Part shown: in pieces, positions 1-6,048 of the stretch | Numbering within the stretch: the stretch's first letter is position 1 | Layout of the letters: each line of letters opens with the position of its first letter | Assembly: GCA_030430345.1 (NCBI GenBank) | Contig: JAUIFT010000014.1 | Location: 1-14,030, forward strand | Length of the DNA stretch: 14,030 nt | Reading direction: 5' to 3' | DNA from: Calditrichia bacterium | Lineage (GTDB): Bacteria > Calditrichota > Calditrichia > RBG-13-44-9 > J042 | Notes under the pieces: model-generated | What the model was told of the DNA's origin: nothing | The model's input: the letters and a program-made list of their open reading frames with translations, nothing else | The model's database searches: none | Program-made: the position numbers and the translations under genes

Positions 1-1459
1 CGGACTGCGCGTCAACATTACCGTTGATGAAAATGTTCGTTACTCCCCCTCCAAAATCGACGTCATCAATTTACGCAACAACACTTTCGACACCGTTGAT
101 ATCGAAACACTCTTAAAAAATCACGGGCGTGAATATGAAGGGATCAATTCGATCGTCTCCGTACTGAAAGATGGCTTGTTACGCCTGCCCGGTGGCCTCG
201 GGCCTGATTTTGAGAACGACAAACTAATCGTCACCTTCGAAGGGTTAAACACCCGCACAGACTTTCTGAAACAGATGCACGCAATTTTAACCGAGCTGGA
301 AGAGAAGCTGGAGACCCCGGTAGATATCGAATTTGCCCACGATGGTAAACAGTTCTACCTGCTGCAATGCCGGCCGCAAAGCTATAATGTGGATAACAAA
401 CCGGCGGAAATTCCCACCGATATTCCCGCGGATAGAATACTTTTTTCCGCCAACCGTTATATTTCCAACGGTACTGTGCCGAACATTAGCCATATTGTTT
501 ATGTTGATCCGCAGAGCTATAGCGAAATTGCTACCCGGGAAGATTTACTTTCCGTTGGGAAAGCGGTCAGCAAGCTCAACCAGGTGCTTCCGAAACGCAA
601 ATTTATTCTGATGGGACCGGGACGTTGGGGCAGCCGGGGCGATATTAAACTCGGTGTTAGCGTCACCTACTCGGACATCAACAATACAGCAATGTTGATC
701 GAGATTGCCCGGCAGAAGGGCAATTATACCCCGGATGTATCTTTTGGCACTCATTTCTTTCAGGATCTGGTCGAGAGCCAAATTCGCTATCTTCCCCTGT
801 ATCCGGATGATGATGAAGTTGACTTTAATGAAGCCTTCTTCAGCAATTCCCCCAATTTACTCAGCGAGCTTCTGCCTGCCTATGCCCATCTGTCCGATAC
901 CATTTGGGTGATAGATGTAAAGAAAATATCCGGCGATCTCAACTTACAGGTTCTGATGAATGGCGATATGGACCGGGCAGTCGGAATGCTTGGCGCGCCT
1001 ATTCAGATGGTGGAAACCACGCCCACCCTGGCGAAAAAATCGATCGAGAAGCAACCCCCGCCGGCAGACGACTGGCGTTGGCGCCTGCAAATCAGCGAAA
1101 AGATCGCCGCACACCTCGATCCGAAAGTGTTTGGCGTCGAAGCGTTTTACATTTACGGCAGCACTAAAAACGCTACCGCCACGGCTGAAAGCGACATCAA
1201 CGTACTCATCCATTTTAAGGGCAGCCCGCTTCAGAAAAGCGCTCTGATTCACTGGCTGGACGGTTGGAGCCTCGCCCTGGATGAAATTAATTACTCGCGC
1301 ACCGGGCATCGCCACGATGGTTTGCTGGATTACCGGCTGGTGACCGATGCGGATATTGAGCGCGGCACCAACTATGCCGACAAGATTAATGCCGTTACCG
1401 ATCGCGCCCGTAAACTGCCCGTGGGCACTTTTAAGCAAAAGAAGGCGCAAACCAAATAA
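1..1459 (+). CDS. PEP synthase-type ATP-grasp protein with C-terminal nucleotidyltransferase-like domain (5' end cut)
   Basis: The reading frame is open from base 2, so the gene begins upstream of the window. A TTG at 176 is not the start, because family-like sequence (YSPSKIDVINL) precedes it. The visible N-terminal part is the end of a pyruvate-phosphate-dikinase N-terminal (ATP-grasp) domain, closing with the signature PVDIEFAHDG...LLQCRP near bases 320-376. A middle block follows with GPGRWGSRGDI (about 613-645) and GTHFFQDLVE, which I recall from PEP/pyruvate-binding proteins of Bacteroidota and relatives. After that, neither the phosphohistidine swivelling domain nor the PEP-binding barrel of true PEP synthase is present. 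Instead, bases 1110-1459 carry a nucleotidyltransferase-like segment (YIYGS at about 1148-1162, then SDIN at 1190-1201). The usual second catalytic Asp of the GS...DxD signature is Asn. Real PEP synthesis is therefore unlikely. ATP-dependent phosphotransfer to an unknown substrate is possible. It converges on the operon on the other strand, with 28 bases between stops. Confidence 0.85.
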   Translation, partial: GLRVNITVDENVRYSPSKIDVINLRNNTFDTVDIETLLKNHGREYEGINSIVSVLKDGLLRLPGGLGPDFENDKLIVTFEGLNTRTDFLKQMHAILTELEEKLETPVDIEFAHDGKQFYLLQCRPQSYNVDNKPAEIPTDIPADRILFSANRYISNGTVPNISHIVYVDPQSYSEIATREDLLSVGKAVSKLNQVLPKRKFILMGPGRWGSRGDIKLGVSVTYSDINNTAMLIEIARQKGNYTPDVSFGTHFFQDLVESQIRYLPLYPDDDEVDFNEAFFSNSPNLLSELLPAYAHLSDTIWVIDVKKISGDLNLQVLMNGDMDRAVGMLGAPIQMVETTPTLAKKSIEKQPPPADDWRWRLQISEKIAAHLDPKVFGVEAFYIYGSTKNATATAESDINVLIHFKGSPLQKSALIHWLDGWSLALDEINYSRTGHRHDGLLDYRLVTDADIERGTNYADKINAVTDRARKLPVGTFKQKKAQTK

Positions 1460-1487
1460 GAGACACTAGCGTTATTCCAGGGATTTT

Positions 1488-2291
1488 TTAATAGCGTCTT
1501 TCAAACATTTCTTCCAGGGTCATCCCTTTTAAATCTTCAACCAAATTCACCAGATGTTTAATCATCACTGCCCACATTTTCGCGCCCTTTTCCGCAGTCG
1601 CCTTTGTGGGATCGCCCATAACGCCGCTGCGGGAAATACGATGGGTGTATGCATACCAGGAAACCCCGCGTTGCGAACTAAAATTCAAATAGCGGCTGGA
1701 AAATTTAGGTATCGACTTTTTCGCCTGCTTCATGTAAACCAGTTCCGGACGAACCGCCAGGGAAGTGCTCGTTTCAATTTCCCCGGCATGAACATCATTC
1801 GGGGTGTCAATCATATCATCAATATCCACGTCGCTGGTTTCTCCACTGTCCACACCAACAAAGATATGGGCGTCACGATTGATCATTTGTGCCGCAAAAT
1901 TCAATGTCGGTCCGTTACCGCCGTGCCCGTTGATAATCAAGAGCTTTTTGATACCATTGCGCGCCGCGCTCATTCCAATATCATAAACGAAGCGGGAAAG
2001 CGTTTCGTTCGAGACGCTGAAAGTGCCGCGAAATTCATCATGATGATAAGAAACCCCGTAGGGAACTAAAGGCAGCACCAGCGGTTTCGGATCGCTGCAG
2101 GCCTCCGCGACCCGGCGGGCGAGGTAGTCGGCATCGAACGAATCTGTATCCAGCGTTAAATGATGACCGTGCTGCTCAATCGCGCCAACCGGCAGCAGGG
2201 CAACATCCACTTCCTTAAAACGTTCGGCGGCTTCCGGCCAGGTCATTTCCGCAAGCAAGTACCTGCTTTTCAAAGTATTTTGTTTCTTCAT
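1488..2291 (-). CDS. Creatininase-family metal-dependent amidohydrolase
   Basis: This 267-residue protein has the usual length for the creatininase / creatinine amidohydrolase family, whose members hydrolyse cyclic or linear amides with a two-metal centre (creatininase, the MftE peptidase of mycofactocin maturation, formamide hydrolases of flavin/F420 pathways). Visible motifs are GAIEQHG (Glu39, His41), Asp50 at the expected spacing of 11 from Glu39, NGHGGN (His123), and HAGEIETS (residues 169-176). These are the probable metal ligands and active-site loop. No signal peptide or membrane segment is seen, so it is cytoplasmic. ATG at 2291 is supported by an AAGGAG ribosome binding site. It is the last gene of the three-gene operon, 12 bases after the PP-loop gene. 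The substrate cannot be told from sequence. Its position suggests it removes or opens an amide on the product made by the two upstream enzymes. Confidence 0.93.
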   Translation of the reverse strand: MKKQNTLKSRYLLAEMTWPEAAERFKEVDVALLPVGAIEQHGHHLTLDTDSFDADYLARRVAEACSDPKPLVLPLVPYGVSYHHDEFRGTFSVSNETLSRFVYDIGMSAARNGIKKLLIINGHGGNGPTLNFAAQMINRDAHIFVGVDSGETSDVDIDDMIDTPNDVHAGEIETSTSLAVRPELVYMKQAKKSIPKFSSRYLNFSSQRGVSWYAYTHRISRSGVMGDPTKATAEKGAKMWAVMIKHLVNLVEDLKGMTLEEMFERRY

Positions 2292-2298
2292 TGTTTTT

Positions 2299-2306
2299 TC
2301 TCCTTA
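2299..2306 (-). promoter_or_regulatory. Ribosome binding site of the creatininase gene, fused to the upstream stop codon
   Basis: The minus-strand sequence TAAGGAGA combines the TAA stop of the PP-loop gene (2304-2306) with the Shine-Dalgarno core of the next gene, 7 bases before its ATG. Terminating ribosomes sit on the next initiation site, which suggests translational coupling of the two proteins. Confidence 0.75.
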
Positions 2307-3824
2307 GTCAAAAATGTTTGGTAATTCAATACTTGGGTCCGTTAAGGGAGAGAATTCTTCCCAAAGGTTGCCGATATATCGGGCTGCGCCATCCGCATGG
2401 GCCAGAAAAATTTTATAGATTGGCTCTCTTAAATCCCGCGGCAAGAAATTCATCGGGGAGCGTGTCTCCTGAAAACGCAGCTTCATGGTATAAGAATGAG
2501 GCCGTAGAATCGCTTTCTGATCCTCCGGGAGATTTAATTTTCCCCTCTCGTTGAGCATCCATAAGAGATGTTCTACATCTTCAGATTCCTGCTTTATTCC
2601 CTTTTGCATCAACGCCGCCAAACAAGCTTTTTGTTCGGCTTCCCGGTAACCGCAGCGGGCGGGATCGATGCCGATAGCGCTGAGCATACCGACGATTCGT
2701 CGGCACTTCTCGCATTTGCCGCAGGGGAACACCCGCTCCCCTTCCATATGAGCGGCATGGCAGGATACCTGGTGCGCCTGCAACTCCGGATAGCGCTCGG
2801 CAAGTGTCTTCTCAATCAATAACTCGGAAAGCGGGCGCAGCAAAGAAAACTGGGTAATCCCCCAATCCCTGTTGCGATAATAATAAGAGAGCGCATTATC
2901 AAAATACCGGCTCTGGTCAAACAGGCCACTGTAATGTTTGATGCCCTGATATTCCCCGAGCCAGGTAGAATCGTATTCGTCCCCGATAATTATTCTCCCA
3001 ATGCCCCTTTTCCGCACCAGCGGCAGGATGCCAAAGAGAAATACCGCGACCGTCCAAAGGCGAATCGGGTAGATGTCCGCCCGCATGGAGGCAAAATTCT
3101 GCTTTACAAACGGGAGCTGGCGAAGCATCCAGCTAAAGATCCGGTCGCTGTTCATCCAAACCCGGGAAGTATGGGGAATATTATTTTTAAAATACCGGTA
3201 GGCATTCAGGGCCGTGAACCAGTGCCGCCCGGCTTCATTACCAAAAATTGCGTGTGTTTCATACCCCAGTTCATTCATGACCCCAAAGCTGAGCAAGCTG
3301 TCTTTACCGCCGCTGGAAAGAATCGCGCAGCGTTGCTTATCCGTTTCCCAGGCTGGCAGCTTCGTTGCATCAAAATCGTCCGGGCACTGAAATGTCAAGG
3401 TCGCCTGCAAATATTTTTCCTGCTTCAAAACCGGCAAAGCGGCGGCGGCCCCACTTAAAAAAGGATTGGGCTGCAGAAATTTATTTACGTAAATCTCGCA
3501 GGCGGTATTCTCAGCCATTTGCGTTAAAAAACGTTGATCGGTCTCGGTGTAGGGACCATGGAAAACAATTTCCCGGCAAAACAGTCCATAATTTAGAGCG
3601 ACCTGCGCGGCTATCATCGCGGCGAGATTGCGGGAAGCAGGATCCGCCGGATCAAAGACCGCTTCCTCATAGCGAAAGACCAGTTCATTTTGCCGCACCT
3701 CACCGTTTTGGAAGACGCGGTATGGGGCGCTTAGTTTTTCCGGCCGCAATACTACTGGCCCGACTTCCAGACGGTCGATAACCATCAGCGCCTTAAACGG
3801 ATTCTCTTGTTGATGATTATTCAT
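2304..3824 (-). CDS. QueC-like PP-loop ATPase with four-cysteine metal site
   Basis: This is a 506-residue cytoplasmic protein. Residues 171-176 are SGGKDS, the PP-loop of N-type ATP pyrophosphatases, which activate a substrate carbonyl or carboxyl as an adenylate and release PPi. A 7-cyano-7-deazaguanine synthase (QueC)-like layout follows: GDEYDST (281-287), LLRPLSELLIEKTLAE (328-343, like the QueC helix before the metal site), then Cys355 and Cys368-x2-Cys371-x2-Cys374, the Cys pattern that binds zinc in QueC. QueC itself is about 220-240 residues. This protein has about 165 extra residues before the PP-loop, with no motif I recognise, and about 130 after the Cys cluster, so it is probably not a preQ0 synthase. 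No other queuosine gene is visible. The ATG at 3824 was chosen over one at 3863 because GGGAGGA lies 4 bases ahead of it. It is the middle gene of the operon. Other carboxyl-activating PP-loop families (for example MurL-type epimerases) remain possible. Confidence 0.85.
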   Translation of the reverse strand: MNNHQQENPFKALMVIDRLEVGPVVLRPEKLSAPYRVFQNGEVRQNELVFRYEEAVFDPADPASRNLAAMIAAQVALNYGLFCREIVFHGPYTETDQRFLTQMAENTACEIYVNKFLQPNPFLSGAAAALPVLKQEKYLQATLTFQCPDDFDATKLPAWETDKQRCAILSSGGKDSLLSFGVMNELGYETHAIFGNEAGRHWFTALNAYRYFKNNIPHTSRVWMNSDRIFSWMLRQLPFVKQNFASMRADIYPIRLWTVAVFLFGILPLVRKRGIGRIIIGDEYDSTWLGEYQGIKHYSGLFDQSRYFDNALSYYYRNRDWGITQFSLLRPLSELLIEKTLAERYPELQAHQVSCHAAHMEGERVFPCGKCEKCRRIVGMLSAIGIDPARCGYREAEQKACLAALMQKGIKQESEDVEHLLWMLNERGKLNLPEDQKAILRPHSYTMKLRFQETRSPMNFLPRDLREPIYKIFLAHADGAARYIGNLWEEFSPLTDPSIELPNIFD

Positions 3825-3828
3825 ATTT

Positions 3829-3835
3829 TCCTCCC
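3829..3835 (-). promoter_or_regulatory. Ribosome binding site that decides the PP-loop gene start
   Basis: Minus-strand GGGAGGA lies 4 bases before the ATG at 3824. The in-frame ATG at 3863 has only A/T-rich sequence ahead of it, so the protein is read as starting MNNHQQ. Confidence 0.75.
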
Positions 3836-3889
3836 GGGATAATTTCCCGACGTCGAATATCATTGAAAAATAAATTGCAACGCAGCGCT

Positions 3890-4990
3890 TCAGGCTTTCC
3901 GGCCGGTTAACACTACGACATAACGGTCATTTCCTAACGAAGATTTTCGATGCGATTCCAGCAATGCAGCCATTCCCGCCGTAGATGCCGGCAAGGCATG
4001 CAGTCCCTCTTTTTCCCGGAGTATCTTCGAGAGCATTAATAAATTTTTATCGCTGGCATTTTCCGCCCAGCCGTCAGTATTCCGCACTGCATCCAACGCG
4101 TAATCTCCGTCGATCGAGTGCCAGTTAATCAGCGGTTCATTAACGCTGGTTTCTTTAATTTTTTCCGGGGCAAGATCCTCACAATACGGTTTGTTCTTCA
4201 GATACGCCTGAACAATTGGATTTTTATTATAGGACGACCCTGCGACCATCCGTGGTACCCGCGATGTTTTCCCCCGGCGGTAAAGACTGAGAAATCCCCG
4301 GTAAATACCGGCAATGGTAGTCCCATTGGAAACCGGCACCGCAACTACCGCTGGCGCATCTCTTAATTCGTCGTAAATCTCGTAGGCAATACTGCCGTAA
4401 GCACGCAGTTGCAAAGCAGTATTGGCGCCTCCCGGATTGGCATCATAGAGTTCGTCTCTTTCCGCCCGTTGCCGGGATTGCACCACAGCATTTTCATAGT
4501 CCCCAGGCACGCGAACAATTTCGCCGCCCAGAGCCGTCATCTCCTGTACCCGCCGGGTGTGAAAGCTTTCCGGAATGTAAATCAGGCAGCGCAATCCCGC
4601 CAAGGAAGCCGCCAATGCCATCGCCACGCCGTAATTTCCGCATGTTGCCATGGTCACGCCATCATATCCACGGCGTAAGGCGTCCATCGCCTGTGCGAAG
4701 GCAATGCGGTCTTTTTGGGCACCGGTGGGATTTCCTCCCTCAAACTTGAGATACAATTGACGAAATCCCGCGGCCCGCTCAATATTTCGCGAACGAACCA
4801 GATTGGTATCCCCAACCTGGGAATCGATGATTTCTTCGTAAGCTTCCAGACGCTCTTCGAGCTCCCGGGAGGCATCGACCGCAATTGCCTGTTGTTCGCT
4901 GATTTCTTCCGAAATACTGGCAACTTGCCCTTCGGCATTGTCGAGCATTTCGATTAAACTCTTCAGAGAACTACCGTTCTTATCCGTCAT
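3890..4990 (-). CDS. Threonine synthase / cysteine synthase-like PLP-dependent enzyme
   Basis: This 366-residue enzyme is of fold-type II PLP (tryptophan synthase beta superfamily). Visible motifs are EGGNPTGAQKDR (84-95), with Lys93 as the expected Schiff-base lysine; TCGNYG (116-121), matching the SxGN(T/A)G cofactor-substrate loop; SNGTT (221-225), probably the phosphate-binding loop; and a C-terminal EGLHALPASTAG (328-339) typical of threonine synthases. The family catalyses beta- or gamma-replacement or elimination on amino acids such as O-phosphohomoserine, O-acetylserine or O-phosphoserine. It is shorter than many threonine synthases and has an acidic, helix-forming N-terminal segment (about 1-55) that may be a coiled coil or docking helix. 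ATG at 4990 is preferred to the TTG at 4996: AAAGGAG is 9 bases from the ATG and only 3 from the TTG. It is the first gene of the operon behind a good promoter. No homoserine-pathway gene accompanies it, so a specialised role is more likely than threonine synthesis. Confidence 0.88.
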   Translation of the reverse strand: MTDKNGSSLKSLIEMLDNAEGQVASISEEISEQQAIAVDASRELEERLEAYEEIIDSQVGDTNLVRSRNIERAAGFRQLYLKFEGGNPTGAQKDRIAFAQAMDALRRGYDGVTMATCGNYGVAMALAASLAGLRCLIYIPESFHTRRVQEMTALGGEIVRVPGDYENAVVQSRQRAERDELYDANPGGANTALQLRAYGSIAYEIYDELRDAPAVVAVPVSNGTTIAGIYRGFLSLYRRGKTSRVPRMVAGSSYNKNPIVQAYLKNKPYCEDLAPEKIKETSVNEPLINWHSIDGDYALDAVRNTDGWAENASDKNLLMLSKILREKEGLHALPASTAGMAALLESHRKSSLGNDRYVVVLTGRKA

Positions 4991-4999
4991 CTTCAATCA

Positions 5000-5006
5000 C
5001 TCCTTT
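5000..5006 (-). promoter_or_regulatory. Ribosome binding site of the PLP enzyme gene
   Basis: Minus-strand AAAGGAG is spaced 9 bases from the ATG at 4990. It is too close (3 bases) to the in-frame TTG at 4996, so it supports the ATG. Confidence 0.7.
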
Positions 5007-5027
5007 ACAAAAATAGTGGGCGAATAT

Positions 5028-5056
5028 AATATAGATTTTTTTAAAAGAAAGGACAA
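5028..5056 (-). promoter_or_regulatory. Housekeeping-type promoter of the PLP / PP-loop / creatininase operon
   Basis: On the minus strand, -35 TTGTCC (5051-5056, 4 of 6 consensus bases), a 17-base spacer and -10 TATATT (5028-5033, 5 of 6) precede the PLP gene. The start of transcription would be near 5021, giving a leader of about 30 bases with the AAAGGAG site inside it. This separates the operon from the receiver gene upstream on the same strand. Confidence 0.6.
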
Positions 5057-5116
5057 TTTTTCAGTGGCAAAAAAACTGGCGGGAAACAAAGAAGTAGGAT
5101 GAAAATAGCTGTATTC

Positions 5117-5809
5117 TTACTGGTTTTTTTCAAGCAGGCGATTTAATTCCTGTTCGATATCAAACATGATATCTTTGTAGACGCCTTCCTTGAGGATCTT
5201 GATTTTTCCGGACTGGACAATTTTGTGCAGGCTTTGCAAAACTTTACTGATAAACTCTACCGTATCTTTGGCAATCACGCGAATTCGTTCGGTATCTTCT
5301 TTCTGATCGTCCTCCATAATCTGGATGGCGAAATACAGCGGCGTCAATGCATTGTTAATGTAGTGGTTTAAAGTCACCATGATCCGCTGAATGTTTTTCA
5401 GATTCTCCAGTTGGGCATCTTTCTGCTGAATCTGGTTCTGGAGGTCGATAATCCGTTGGATCGATCGCATTTTCAGCTGCATCTCCAGGGCATTATAGGG
5501 AACGAAAATAAAGTCGTCCGCGCCCATTTCAAATGCCAGCAGCTGATCAACAAAGCGATTTTTATCCATTATGCAAACCAGGGGAAGGAATTTAAAGGTG
5601 GGGTTTTTCTTGATCTTATCACAGATGTCGAACACATCATGCTTGGTGTATTCAAAATCCAGCAGGATCATATTATAATCCGGCTGATTATTGAGTTGCA
5701 TAAAGGCCCGGGTGAAATCATCCAGTACGTCAACCGCAAATCCCTCCTTGGAAAGATCGGTTTGAATCGTTTTGGCTGTATTCTGATTATCTGAAAGTAG
5801 TAGTATCAT
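5117..5809 (-). CDS. Degenerate receiver domain joined to a histidine-kinase-like dimerisation helix
   Basis: This 230-residue cytoplasmic signalling protein has two parts. Residues 1-120 form a CheY-like receiver: beta-1 ILLLSDNQ, beta-3 MILLDF with Asp51 as the candidate phosphorylation site, and beta-4/beta-5 LPLVCIMD and DDFIFVPY. Several conserved residues are changed. Only one acidic residue (Asp7) remains at the metal site, the usual Thr/Ser after beta-4 is not evident, and the invariant Lys before Pro104 is Val103. Residues 120-200 are helical and contain TLNHYINNALTPL (147-158), resembling the H-box of a HisKA dimerisation domain with His149 as phosphoacceptor. No ATP-binding (HATPase) domain follows; the protein ends about 30 residues later. 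ATG at 5809 was chosen because receivers begin at beta-1. A TTG at 5830 adds 7 residues with no clear ribosome binding site. Likely a phosphotransfer or protein-interaction module. Upstream partner unknown. Confidence 0.8.
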   Translation of the reverse strand: MILLLSDNQNTAKTIQTDLSKEGFAVDVLDDFTRAFMQLNNQPDYNMILLDFEYTKHDVFDICDKIKKNPTFKFLPLVCIMDKNRFVDQLLAFEMGADDFIFVPYNALEMQLKMRSIQRIIDLQNQIQQKDAQLENLKNIQRIMVTLNHYINNALTPLYFAIQIMEDDQKEDTERIRVIAKDTVEFISKVLQSLHKIVQSGKIKILKEGVYKDIMFDIEQELNRLLEKNQ

Positions 5810-5879
5810 CCCCGGGTATCCGTCAAGCAAACAGTTGTTTTCATATTAGCGAAATTATTATGCAAAACCAAGCAGGTTA

Positions 5880-5891
5880 TTGTTATAACAA
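5880..5891. promoter_or_regulatory. Perfect 12-bp palindrome between divergent genes
   Basis: TTGTTATAACAA reads the same on both strands and lies in the region between the receiver gene (leftward) and the permease gene (rightward), just upstream of the permease promoter. It could be an operator for a dimeric regulator. It is short and AT-rich, so chance is a real alternative. Confidence 0.25.
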
Positions 5892-5907
5892 AAATGCCCT
5901 TACGATC

Positions 5908-5936
5908 TTGATGGAGGTCTAATGTTTCCATATAAA
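5908..5936 (+). promoter_or_regulatory. Probable promoter of the permease / hydrolase / DUF3052 genes
   Basis: -35 TTGATG (5908-5913, 4 of 6 consensus), a 17-base spacer and -10 TATAAA (5931-5936, 5 of 6) lie 112 bases before the permease start. The transcript would begin near 5943, leaving a leader of about 105 bases in which I see no strong hairpin. Confidence 0.45.
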
Positions 5937-6048
5937 AAAATCAGCGGTAAAAAAACAAACAAAATAGCATAACTTTCGTTATTGTTGCAATCCATCCGGC
6001 AGTATTTGGTGTCCAAAGAAAAATGCCAATAAAGAAAAGAGGTCGCCT

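Noticed and set aside
944..1450. 168-codon minus-strand frame over the end of the first gene
   Set aside because: It is a shadow of the + strand protein, which has clear domain motifs; the antisense product looks random.
1460..1487. Possible shared terminator between the convergent genes
   Set aside because: Only an imperfect repeat of AGCG/TATT with a T run is seen; no stable stem could be drawn.
2934..3458. 174-codon + strand frame inside the PP-loop gene
   Set aside because: The real gene on the other strand carries the SGGKDS motif and a ribosome binding site; this frame has neither.
5922..5972. 16-codon frame with a GGAGGT site as an annotated gene
   Set aside because: Its ribosome site lies within the spacer of the likely permease promoter and there is no conservation evidence. 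It is kept only as a finding.
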